Source: Magnolia sinica (lineage: Eukaryota > Streptophyta > Magnoliopsida > Magnoliales > Magnoliaceae). Taken from it: 64,000 nucleotides of DNA. The translations under genes and the position numbers were made by a program. The notes under the pieces are model-generated. The model was not told the origin of the DNA. It saw only the letters and a program-made list of their open reading frames with translations, and searched no databases. The stretch covers positions 44,754,437 to 44,818,436 of the forward strand of contig NC_080575.1 of the NCBI RefSeq assembly GCF_029962835.1, written 5' to 3'. Of the stretch, positions 45,908-56,389 are shown piece after piece; the stretch's first letter is position 1, and the number at the start of each line of letters is the position of its first letter.

Positions 45908-48900
45908 GTGATGGTGAAGATCCACACCATCCATTGTTAAAATGGACCCAATGCCCTTCTTATTATATGATATATTTTATATAATATATATATATATATA
46001 TCATATATAATATAATATTATATATATATATATATTTTATATGTGTATATATGTGTTGGTGAGCCATATTCATGTAGGACCCACCACACCGACGTGCTTT
46101 CCCATGCAGCTGGACGTGCTGTGGGCGAACGGTGAAGTGTAAACTGGCATGGGAGTATGCTGTCGAGCTAGCCCAAAAGAGAGAGATGGTGGGCCACTCA
46201 TGCAGGCCCCACCTTAATGTATGCATATAATTTAAGCCGTCTATCCCGTTGCGCAGATCATTTTAACTGTTGAGCCAAACTTTGGGACTAATCTGATAAT
46301 CAAGCGGGCCATACCATAGGAAATGGTAATTTTTACCGTTGAAAGCTCACCCGATGATTCTATACGCTGAAAAATACCCAATATTGGGCTTGTTTGGTCA
46401 ATATTGAGTCGTGAGATGCAATGGTCAGGACAGATTTTTCTGATGAGGTCCCCACCTAAGAAATTCCCTAGAAAAACGGAATTTAAAAAAAAAAAATTTT
46501 AAATCAACAGGCAGCAGTGCTGCTGCTGTCAGACGACGCAGGCAGCGCCTGCGGCTGCGTGGGCGGGCGGACGCCTGGCTGGACCTCACGGCTCCAGCCG
46601 TGGGCCCCACGTGAAGCGTTCCGGCCATCAACACCGTGCATTTGATGGGTCCCCATGGACCAGCCGTCCACCTCAAAAATCAGCCGTAAACAGAACTCAG
46701 GCGGGCCATACCATCTAAAATCATGAGAAGACATGTCTAAAACATATAAAATTATTTGGTGGGGCCTACCTGAGTTTTGGATGTCGCTGAAACTTGGTAT
46801 GGACCGTCAGTCAGGTGGGACTCGCATAATGGGTGGGCTGGATTTGTGTACCACATTTCGGTGGGCCATCCACCCTAAGGTCTAGTGACCTTATAAACAG
46901 GTTGGACACCAAATAAACGTCATGTGGGCTCCTGCCCACGTGACCAGCCAACAGGTTGGCGGCAAATAAATATTTCAGTCGGCCCTTACCCCTGGCCCAC
47001 ATGACCTCATGTACAGGTTGGATGTGAATAAACGTTATGGTGGGCCCTGGCCCACATGGCCTTATGTACAGGTTGGATGTACATAAATATTACACATGGG
47101 CCCAGGAGGGTGGAAAATAAATATTACAGTGGGTCCTACCCTAGTCCACATGACCTCATGAACAGTTGGTTGGAAAATAAAACATTGTGTTGGGCCCTAT
47201 ATTGCTTGGAAAATAAACATTACTGTGGGCCCCGGGTTGAATGACCTTATCAATGGGTTGGATGGGAAATAAACATTATGGTAGGCCCCACATGGGACCC
47301 ACTTATGTATGTATTGAAAACCACACCCTCCATTAGAGCGGGCCCCACCATGATGCATGTGTTTCATCCAACCCGTCCAATCATTTGGAAATTTTTTTAA
47401 GACCATGCTATGAGGCCCATTGTAATGTATACAAGGCCCACTGGTGTAGCCCACTTGATGAATGCAAGGCCCATGTGACTAGACCTATCTTGATGCATTT
47501 GTGGCCTGTCATTGAGGCCCACCTTGATATGTATATACGAGACCCATGTATGAGGCCCATTTGATGTACTGGAGGCTCACGGGTCAAGGCCCAATAGGAC
47601 GTACATAAGGCCCAATGTAGTGTTATTCCACCATGGTATGTGTGTTGATTTTGTAATGGGCGACGCCTTGGGAGTAATGCTGGTTTGACGTCCACATTGA
47701 ATGGATAATGTTGGTTAAATGTCCGCATTATAACTCTCCCTAAGGCCCACTGATAGGCCCATACTTGTGGTAAGTAGGCCGTCTAGGCCCATCTCCGTTA
47801 TACACAGAGCCCATCTCTTTATATATGTTTAGTATAGATCCATGATTCATGATCATTCGCATCATATGTATGCCTGATGTGAGGAGTGACCAATCATAGC
47901 ATATGCCTTCGGGCGGACTGTTTATGGGCTCCCTGATAGGCGGAGTTGCCCCATATAAGTGCATGGTACACGCAGGACTGTTGCATGACTGATGGTGTGA
48001 TTCATGCACTTGCATTTGTGTGATTGTAGTTACTGTATGCCCTAGCGACATCAGGGCCATAGCCTCTACAGACACATCGTGGATGGCAGGATTGGATACC
48101 GGAAATATTTGGTTCTAGCATACGGGCGCCATAGATGTCCCTGGGTGAAAGTCCCTAAACCCGATGGTACCAGAGGATGACTCCAATGTCGAGACCGAGT
48201 GGATATATGAGCGCACGAGGGCCGAATACCAGGAGGCCGCGTCTCCCACTGTGTCGTGGTCGGTTGGAAAGGAGTGTGGCCTTACTCGCCCCAGGGTAGG
48301 GGCCAATACTAGGCTGAGTTTAACCAGCTCGCGAATGGGTCCGCTATCGACGTGCCGGATAGGTATTGGCAGACTATTGGCCAGGCGGATAGTGAGGTTT
48401 CTTACGCTCACTTGGACTGTGCGGCTAGGAGAGCGACAGTGCCATTTGGAGTGTATTGAACCTCGGTGATTATCCAGAATGAGAACTGTACTAATATATG
48501 ATGATGATGAGGTTTGGCATGCCTGAGTTGCATCTCGCATCGCATGGCTGTGTTATGGCCGATAGCATTCATATCTTGCACCGCATAGCCTTGGTACGGC
48601 TGATTGCATTCATGTGCTCATCACCATGATTCCGCCTTACTCTGACCTTGCATTTTGAGCACGCTTATATTGCGCACATACTTACACCACCCTCTAAGCT
48701 TTCTATAAGCTTATGCACGATTGATGCGTGCAGGTGACGCCAGGACGCAGTCGCAGCCATAGTCTCGCCGTAGTTGGAGGGTGCAGCCGAGCTTCTGGAG
48801 TTTTGTTTCTTTTGTTACATTGTATGTTCCCTTTCAGACGCATTGTACTCAAAAGTTTTTGATCGTAGTGGATTTTGTGGTGGTGTTCTTGTGGTTATTG

Positions 48901-49093
48901 TTCGTGGGTTATGCTTTTGGTTATGCTCGTTATGAATCAGATTAATGATTATAAATCCTCCTTGTACTATCCCAGGATCGGAACCTGGTGAATGGGTGCC
49001 GGGATCTGAGAATGAGGTTCTACGGAGGCTGTCGGCGCTGGATTCGGCGATCGGGAATTTTGTGAGCCCGGTTTCCGAGTTCGGGGCGTGACA
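45081..49093. mobile_element. Solo LTR of a Ty3/gypsy-type retroelement, 4013 bp
   Basis: It starts TGTAAGACCC and ends GGGCGTGACA, and is flanked on both sides by GTAGT (45076-45080 and 49094-49098), a perfect 5-bp target duplication. No internal region or second LTR is present, so it is a solo LTR left by recombination. Length and the GC-rich ends fit large-LTR gypsy elements (Tekay/Del-like chromoviruses); the lineage is inference. It contains an AT microsatellite (45960-46050), a tandem array (46895-47290) and spurious ORFs. It lies within a METTL5 exon and so is younger than the capture. The perfect target duplication suggests it is not ancient. Confidence 0.88.
46895..47290. repeat. About 60-bp tandem array inside the solo LTR
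   Basis: The words CATGACCTCATGTACAGG, TTGGATGTAAATAAA and GTGGGCCCTGGCCCACATG recur about six times with a period near 60-65 bp and moderate divergence. Confidence 0.65.
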
Positions 49094-49539
49094 GTAGTAG
49101 CAGACTTTGGTTGTCGTTGTGGTACATTGGGTATTGCAGGTGCTCTTTTGGGTGCCGAGTGAGTACCTTCTCTCCCTCGTTTGGTTAGAATCTTTTTTGT
49201 TTTTCAAGTAAATTGCTTACTCTCTGCCGGAGTGTTTTCATTTTAATGCCACCCACTGGTACAAGTTTTGTTATAATCCAAGGTGATTTTGCACATTTTA
49301 CAAATTTCAACTTTATATGTGAGAGCCAAACAGGATTTTTCAGTATGTAATTTTTGATGAAATTTCCTTTTATGAACTTATTCTAAATTGTTGAGACGTG
49401 CTTATATGATGTGACAGACATGTGGTTGGCATTGACATTGATTCTCAATCTTTAGAAATTGCTCCATTAAACGCTGCAGATCTTGAGGTAATATCATGTC
49501 CTCCACTTTTGTGTTTTGTCATGATATTGATCAGCTTCA

Positions 49540-49625
49540 TGGAGTCACCATCACCACCACCATCATCCAAACCTTATCCCAATTAATTGGGTTGGCTACT
49601 TGGACTCACTATATATTATATTTGA
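49540..49625 (-). mobile_element. LINE 3' stub in a METTL5 intron
   Basis: CACCATCACCACCACCATC, then CAAACCTTATCCCAATTAAT and GGTTGGCTACTTGG, is the GATGAT-tailed LINE end on the minus strand. About 85 bp remains. Confidence 0.55.
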
Positions 49626-51404
49626 TTTTTGCGATGAAGTCATGCTTATTTACATTATTGACCATTCACAAGGATGAAATGTGAAGATATTGTACTTTTT
49701 ATACATTTCTTTTTCTAAACCACCCGGTTGCTATGTTACATATTTTATGATATCTATGTGCAAGACATATGTGTAGAATAGAGATGTTTCACTGACACAT
49801 TGCTTCTTGGTTACATATTTGCATGGGCAGTTGGACATAAATCTTATCTGGTGTGACATCAAAATTTTAAAATGGAGAGGTAAACATTTAATCCCTTGTC
49901 TTATTCTTTTGTTGAATACTGAGGACAGAAAAAGGGTGCATTTGGAAAAATAAAAAATAAAAAACTATTTGCATTGAACAGAATGGGTTTTGATGGAAAT
50001 GGTCATTGTGCTCAATTTGCCACTTGCTGCACTTGATGGATTTTTTTAGCAGAATCAGTTTTCCACACTTCCTGAAGAAATGCATATTTCCAAATGCAAG
50101 CTGACACCATTTAAATAGCGTCAACTGGGAATTTCCAAATTCAGCTAGTATTGTTGAACCCTTTTTTGGTCTCCTGTTTTAATACGGTTGTGATAATATG
50201 CCTTCTCCACAAGAGTATTTGGTGCTGCATGTAAAGATCAACTCATGAATTTTACCCCAATGGGCTGCTCCTATTTTTAGTTATTTGTTTGAGATAAGTT
50301 GTTTTAACTGATTCAAGTTTCTCCTCATTAGGCAACTCAACTACCCCTGCAGAAGTAAAAGGCTACAAGCTTCAGTTCACTCTTCTTGGATCTCCTACGT
50401 GGTTTGAGAACCTGAAAACTTGACTCGGAGGTCCACTGGGTCGAGTTGACTTGAAGACTCATTTGAAAATTCAAAACACTTGAAAGCAAGTATTCAAGAA
50501 TTAAGAATTATTTTTAATATAAAATGTATTATAAAAATGCATAAATTAATAAAAATACGAAAGCCCTGGAAAAACTTGACTAAACTTGGTCAATTTTTCA
50601 ACTCACTCAAAAGGACGATGAGGAGCAGAAAAGAAAAGAAAAAGACTTGAAAAAAAGGTTCTTTATCCAATACATCCTATTTATGTAGGCAAAATAGTGA
50701 CACTGTTGTAATGAACCCTCCATTCGGGACTCGGAAAAAAGGTTCCGACATGGATTTTCTCTTTACGGCTTTGAATGTGAGAACCAACTATTTGTTCAAT
50801 GACTTGGGTCATGCTTGTTCTATTTACCTGGTCCTAAGTTCTCTCCTTGCAATTGTCATTTTAGGTTGCCTCTCAAGCAGTCTATTCATTGCATAAGATC
50901 ACAACAAGAGACGTAAGTAATTTTCTTTACCAGCTTCGGTCAATGCTGTTTTATGATGGAAATTTGCTGGCATTCAACAAAAAAAAAAAAAAAAAGAGAT
51001 GAAAATTTACTCTCTTCTTCAACTCATAGATAATGGATACACAATGTGGCAACGCCACACACTTGCTCTCTAACATAAAAACAGCAGTCAATGAGAACTT
51101 TGAATTGATGATAACTGGATACTTCAAAACAGGCAATGTATCTGCACTGTCCTATTTCTGGAACTTCAATCTTATGTGAAGAATCCATATCTATCCATGT
51201 CCATTCCACATCCGTAATATCACATTCACTGTTTATATTTATATGTTATTATTATTTTTTATCAATGATGCATCACACATTATGGTGTCCAAATACTTGT
51301 ATTTGTTCAAAGTATCCTTGTAGATAAAGTAACGAGTAAGGCATTTTACATGGCTGGATACTTCTCTTTTGTACACCTGCTGTGTTCTCTCAGCCCTATT
51401 GTCC

Positions 51405-51600
51405 ATGGTTTTGAATGTCGGTATCGATCAACGTATGGGCCTGACGGAAAAATGATATGATACAGCGTCGCGTATTGGTATCGGGGCTGTATCGGCCCGT
51501 ATCGGTCATAAAAAAAAATATTTTAAATCAAAAAAATATGGAAAAATGAGGAAAAAAAGATATCCAAGAATCTATTATTATTATTATTATTATTATTTGG
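51405..51600. repeat. GTATCG-motif element and (ATT)n microsatellite
   Basis: CCATGGTTTTGAATGTCGGT starts a run of GTATCG, CGTATTGGTATCGGG and CCCGTATCGG words to about 51510. (ATT)n follows at 51570-51597. It lies in the last METTL5 intron. Ends not fixed. Confidence 0.5.
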
Positions 51601-51854
51601 TATTTTGATGATGTATTTAAGGGTGTATTTTACCTCTTGGATTTGATAATCATACTCACAGTAGGAGAAAACTCTTCTCTAATAGAAATCCAAAAAGGAT
51701 ATCAGTAGCACAACAAATCCAAACCCAGGCACGTCCCATACAGAACACCAAATCCTACTTACATCGTAGCTCTTTGTTTATTTTCAATCTCATCTATCTA
51801 ATCTTGTGTATGAGCACTTAAGCACTGTAGCGCGTGTAGTGCATTACTCTCTCT

Positions 51855-52080
51855 TTCTCTCTGCAAATGTAGGTGACAGGTCTCCATGATTATGTGAGGC
51901 CCATCCACGACTACATCATCCACCTAATGAATGGACAAGCCTGATCTCTGTGTGTGTGCATGTGCGCGTGTGTGCAAATATAGTTGATGGGTCTCCATGA
52001 CTGTGTGATTTTGTGAGGCACATCCACGGCTGCATCATCTACCTGATGAGTGGATCAGCTTGATTTTTGTGCATGCTCAT
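51855..52080. repeat. Tandem duplication, about 115-bp period
   Basis: GTCTCCATGATTATGTGAGG at about 51880 and GTCTCCATGACTGTGTGA at about 51988 start two divergent copies containing CCATCCACGACTACATCATC. It lies in a captured intron. Confidence 0.6.
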
Positions 52081-52627
52081 GTTGATGGGGAAGGCCAACT
52101 TATGCACTGTTTGATGTCCCACTTGCTCACCACAATGTCATGTATACTTTGTGGGGTAGCTGGGCTAACCCCTATCTATCTGGTTTTTTGAGTGCAGAAA
52201 TTTATCCGTTCAAGAGTATTATGTCCTTGAGATTCATGTTTTAGTTGGATATTTCTCATGAATGATCTGATCTTGAGATTCAGGTTTAAGGTAGTGAGCA
52301 AGGTTTTAAAAACCCTTAACTCAAATGGGACTTGATATGGACCCTATAACAACTCCATATTTGGTTGAGCACTCAATGTGGGCTTTTGTGTTTAAGGAGC
52401 CAATTCTCTAGTTGCTTTGTAAGTTTTCTGCATAGTTGAACGTGTGACTGAGTCATTCCTTGTTTATCGATGCAAGAACTTGATTGAGTTTTAAACTCCA
52501 GTGCTGAGTTTTAATCATGCTATACAATGTTTCTTTTCTTGTTGTTGCTGCCTTGCGGGGTTTGTAGCATGTGAGACGAGCGGCCTTATGTGATTTCAAT
52601 GCTAAAAGTGCCGAGGTTTTGTGCGAG

Positions 52628-53354
52628 GTAAGTGGCAATTACTTGGCTTCAAGTTGTCTTTTTTTTAATCAGTAATTTAAGGCCCTCATCTTCTTTCACC
52701 TTAAAAGAGTGAAAATGCGTACTACTTTGATCAGAAAATGGTCAAAACGCTTGGGAATTTGGTGATGCAACCAAGACAAATACCCATGTTTCAAATTAGG
52801 CACACCACTTCTTGATGATCAACCACAGAATTTCTCCACAAGTAGAATTTTATGCGTTCTGGAACAAGTAGCATGGGGTTCTTCTCAGTGTCATGAAGGC
52901 TTTTTTTCCTTTCTTCTTAATCAATAACCACATTTTATTAAAAACATGAAGAAAAGCTCTTATCAATTTACAAGTGGGTAATATTATGGGTGACAATGAG
53001 TGGTACTGGGCTGGGTGTTAGTGTACTTTGGCCACTATTTGCACATGCATGCTTGCTAGGTGACGATGAGGGGTACTGGTCTGGGTGTTGATGCACTTTG
53101 GCCACTATTTGCACTTGTATGTTTGCTAAGGTTGTGTGCTTATGCTATGTAGCCAAACCAAAGGGTCCCAGGTTGCACTGATTAGTTTGTGGTGTTCACA
53201 GGACGAATCGGAGATCCAAAACAGTCAACCAATTGTTTTCTTGGTTCCATAGGACCCATCGGGTGTGGCCTGTACAGTGGATCAAGTGGTCTGTGGGACC
53301 AACGGAACCATTTGTCCAAGTTCGAGTTCCAGCCATGGGTATAGCCATATCATG
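52628..53354. other. Non-coding CACTA-2 sequence
   Basis: Contains a minus-strand LINE 3' stub (about 52900-52960, CACATTTTATTAAAAACATG) and a 70-bp tandem duplication (52990-53110, words GGTACTGGGCTGGGTGTTAG and GCCACTATTTGCAC). No gene recognised. Confidence 0.45.
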
Positions 53355-53755
53355 TAGCTAGGGCTTGTTGGTATGACTGTAAATTTTGTAGGTGGTAAAT
53401 GATTTGTAGGTGTAAATACAAAACATTTACAGCCTGTCCTGTTTGGCTTTAAGCTGTAATATGTTTACAGGTAAATAATTGTCTATGTTTGGATAGCTTG
53501 TAATTGTTTAGAGGGATTTCATTTGCTGCTAAAAGTTCAAAATTGTAGCCGCTAGGCTGTAAATGATTTGCAGGTAAATGAAATTACAGCTTTACAGAGA
53601 GATCTCATTTGCAGCTAAAAGCTGTAAATGATTTACAGTCTGAAAATTATTTACAGGCATTTTGCAGCATCCAAACATTGCCTGTAAATCATTTACCTGT
53701 ATTTCATTTACAGCTAGCCCAATTTACAGGTGTTCAAATGACCTCTTAGGTTGAT
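53355..53755. mobile_element. MITE, TAAATGATTTACAGG family, worn copy
   Basis: Same internal words as 18355-18684 (TAAATGATTTACAGTCTG, CATTTACAGCTAGCCC) with degraded ends (GGGCTTGTTGGTATGAC and the inverse of GTGTTCAAATGACCTC). Older than the copy at 18.4 kb by its divergence. Confidence 0.6.
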
Positions 53756-54998
53756 TTAGTTCTAGGAGTTTCCAGTAAATTGTTTAGCAGCAGGCTTCCT
53801 TTATTTGGAAGGATTTTCTTTATTGTTTATATTTGTTTTGAACCTAAATTAAGAAAGTTGGGTCATTGTTATTGCCATTTGTGTTGAACCTAAATTATGA
53901 AAGTTGGGTAGTGGTAGGAAAGTAGAAGCTAGCCTGCCTATATAATACAGGCCTTGTGTCTTGAACGGGGGCATGTGCGAATCTCTGCTTCCAGAGATTA
54001 GAATATGTGTGATTGATGATTCTTCTACTTTCTTTCAACTGGTTTGATGCCCTAGAAGATTATTGGAGTCTTTCGACATTCTGTATCTAATTGTCTTGAT
54101 TTCTGCTATTCCGAGGAGTTTCTGTTAAATATCTTGCTTCTGAGATCTGGTGCATGCATACCTTGCCTTTTCCCCTCTTATTTTGGAGCAAAAAAACTCT
54201 GTACAACATCAACCTTGGTATCAGAGTTTCAATACTCAGTCCTGCCTCTAGTCCCAACAAAAAATAAATAAATCAATAAAACAAAAACAAAAACTAAAAA
54301 AGGCTGTTCTTATTTCTCAATGCCCACTCCCATAAGCTACAGGCCCATGTCCAATCCTGCTCTCTAGCATTTATATACTAGAGATACTGTGCATAACATC
54401 AAAAGAGAAGGTTATGGATTTATGGATTTATTCAAAAGAGCAGGATTTATATAGCTCACTTTTGATTTGTACACAAATTCTGCTGTTCTCTTTTTACTAG
54501 CATTTATATAGTCATCCTCCGCTGAGTAGTGATGCGCGTGGTCCCGAAGGTAAAGGCTGAGGGAATTGATGTTGGGTGGGCAGCTCACCATGATACTTTT
54601 GCCGAGCAAATAATGAAAGTCCACCCTAAAAAGCTGGGACAAGGCTATGATGATATGATTTTTTTCTGGAACAGTTTCGGTAGTATGCTGTTCATCTGAT
54701 TTTTTTCTGGACTGCATAACACTATATTGAGACCCGGCCACTGCCACTGGAACTACAATTTTCTTTATGTTATATAAAATCCGAGGAGTCATGGCTATCC
54801 TTGACTCAAGAGGCTTATATCTTACATAACAACAAGGTAAGATCTCACAACTTCTCCATTTTGTTTTGCTATACAATGATGCCATTGTCTCCTGCTTTGT
54901 TCCTGATAGCTTCAATTGCTTGTGTATTCGAATTATATGGCTCTTGGATGTTCTCCTGATTCTGATGGCTGTGGACATGGTTCATGTTGTATTTTCAG
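53756..54998. other. Intron-like CACTA-2 sequence
   Basis: No gene recognised. A minus-strand ORF of 188 codons (54412-54978) has no family features. A plus-strand LINE 3' stub (AAAAAGCTGGGACAAGGC) is at about 54610-54655. Confidence 0.4.
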
Positions 54999-55096
54999 AT
55001 AGTTGAAGAAGCTTGTACTAATCTCCTTTCTAACATTTTGTGTGAATATCTCTATGACTTGTCTGAAGTATTCACAGGTTCTACACCAACTACCAG
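54999..55096 (+). pseudogene. Captured exon: cytosolic arginyl-tRNA synthetase, DALR domain
   Basis: It reads IVEEACTNLLSNILCEYLYD then LSEVFTG. From memory the anticodon-binding DALR domain of plant ArgRS reads VEEACTNLLPNVLCEYLYNLSE.FT.FYTNCQ. One base seems missing after VFT: the next bases read RFYTNYQ in the shifted frame, which restores the match. The borders are TTTTCAG before and GTATGA after. A single exon is present. Confidence 0.75.
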
Positions 55097-55236
55097 GTAT
55101 GATCCATCCATCTCTACCTTCTCCATCTTATATAATCCCGACATTATTTGCAACTGGCATGATTAAATGTCTGTATTTTGCCTCATCCCATGACTTATTC
55201 TTTTCATGATGGAATTAAAGAATGAGTCACTTTCAG

Positions 55237-55347
55237 GTTGCTGCAAGTTTCACATGCCCAAGACGCACCATCCTTGATGAGAGGCTAAAGTGTAGTGAGC
55301 ATTCAACTGCAACATTAATTGGTACCTTGCTTCATAAAAAATTTCAG
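55237..55347 (+). pseudogene. Captured exon: DNA2-like helicase/nuclease
   Basis: It reads VAASFTCPRRTILDERLKCS then EHSTATLIGTLLHKKFQ. This matches the nuclease (RecB-like) domain start of DNA2, which reads CPRR.VLDERLKC...ALIGT.LHQIFQ; the Cys is one of the Fe-S cluster ligands in that family. It is preceded by CTTTCAG, and the frame is open to 55347. It lies 140 bp after the ArgRS exon, a very short intron between fragments of unrelated genes. Confidence 0.8.
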
Positions 55348-55521
55348 TTTTTATGTTCAAAAATTGCCTTTTCTGAGAAACAGGATCTGCATAAATGGTC
55401 CCAAATGTCACCGACTTCACAAACCATAGTTAAAAAAAAGGATCTCATCCAATGTGTATCTTTGCTATCTAGATATCTCTCATGTTACCAGAGCTGAGGC
55501 TGTGTGTGTCGGTTTGTGCAT

Positions 55522-55563
55522 GGTCCATACTATTGTGGTGCCGGAGCTGACAAGGCTCTGGGA
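55522..55563 (+). pseudogene. Possible captured fragment: glutamine synthetase
   Basis: GPYYCGAGADKALG is a signature stretch of plant glutamine synthetase (GPYYCG.GADK..GR). The match stops after ALG, and no further exon is visible. It is only 14 residues, but the motif is distinctive and it lies 3' of two other captured exons. A chance match is possible. Confidence 0.5.
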
Positions 55564-55799
55564 CAATCCAGCATTTGGACAATCTTTGCTCTTATTATAC
55601 TTACAACTGGCGATCTGTTGTATTCTGAAATTTGTTTATTTAGAAATGTGAATGTAGGATGCATTGTATGATTTGATTGCTATTTGTAATATGAATGTAT
55701 TGTTTTGATTGCTATTTGTAATATGAATGTATCGTTTTCTTTCCTGATTGTATTAATCAATCACAGCAGGTTCTTGCAATGGTAAAATTTTTCAAAAAC

Positions 55800-56110
55800 A
55801 TTAGCTACGGATATTAGCCGTAGTATTTCTCTAGAAACCGTAGCTATTACTAACTTTAGCAATGTACTACGGATTTCGTCCTACTTAGCTACAAATATTA
55901 TCCGTGGTGCTATGTACATTTCTCCACAAACAGTATAGCTACGAATTATATCCGTAGATATTGATATCTAGTGCTATGGATTTAATTCGTAGCCATAGCT
56001 TTGCCCTTACTACACCACTAATTGCTACGGCCGTGCTACGGACTATAACCATAGCAAATAGTTTGTTGCCACAGTTTTATCCATAGTTTTTCTCCCTTTT
56101 TCTGGTAGTG
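55800..56110. repeat. CACTA-2 right subterminal repeats (CTACGGATNTNATCCGTAG words)
   Basis: TAGCTACGGATATTAGCCGT, ACTACGGATTTCGTCC, CTACGAATTATATCCGTAG and GCTACGGCCGTGCTACGG recur within 280 bp in both orientations, ending in the inverted repeat CTGGTAGTG. Matching words occur at the left end (43895-43975). Confidence 0.8.
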
Positions 56111-56389
56111 ATAATAAGTTTCCTTTATATAGGGTCCTAAGCTATGTGATGTTTAACTGAACTAATGCAATTATATTTAAATTGAATGCATGATACATAT
56201 AAATATATCATAGTCATGCCTGAAAACAGATCCAATTCATTGAAAAGCAAAAGAAGAACTGAAGAAGTAAAAATTGAGAAATATACATATTAATGATGGG
56301 GACTAGTTGTGGTCTAGACCCACATAGAGTTGCGTAGTGGCTCATAATCATTATCTCCATCTCGATGGGGCTGGGCATAGTATTGCTGC

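Larger units (their letters stand above)
45043..52627 (+). pseudogene. Captured METTL5-like gene fragment (six exons, introns kept)
   Basis: METTL5 makes m6A on 18S rRNA. Exons: 45043-45080 plus 49099-49158 (AENTFGDISGKVVADFG...GALLGA, split by a solo LTR); 49418-49487 (HVVGIDIDSQSLEIAPLNA); 49831-49879 (LDINLIWCDIKIL); 50689-50776 (VVMNPPFGTRKKGSDMDF); 50865-50912 (VASQAVYSLHKITTRD); 52568-52627 (HVRRAALCDFNAKSAEVLCE). Most borders are AG/GT. The catalytic NPPF motif is present, but the SAM-binding loop reads DFGCRCGTLG where the family has GCGCGT, and one base is missing just before DTVVMNPPF. The first and last exons (N-terminus and LRYDLPKLYKFH-type end) are absent. It is a captured genomic fragment, not a working gene. 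Confidence 0.88.
43853..56110. mobile_element. Probable second CACTA element, 12.3 kb, gene-capturing, no transposase seen
   Basis: The left end is CACTACCAAAAAAGGGATAA and the right end is TCCCTTTTTCTGGTAGTG, inverted ends that differ from CACTA-1. The subterminal parts share CTACGGATNTNATCCGTAG-type words: 43895-43975 on the left, 55800-56050 on the right. The flanking triplets are TGA and ATA, so the 3-bp duplication is not preserved; this is the weak point. It holds METTL5, ArgRS, DNA2 and probably glutamine synthetase fragments, a MITE, LINE stubs and a solo LTR. The family is CACTA by its ends only. Confidence 0.75.

Noticed and set aside
48115-48540. 141- and 101-codon overlapping ORFs in the LTR
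   Set aside because: GC-rich LTR sequence open on both strands; no similarity to a protein family.
54412-54978. 188-codon minus-strand ORF
   Set aside because: No family features, lies in intron-like sequence just before a captured plus-strand exon.
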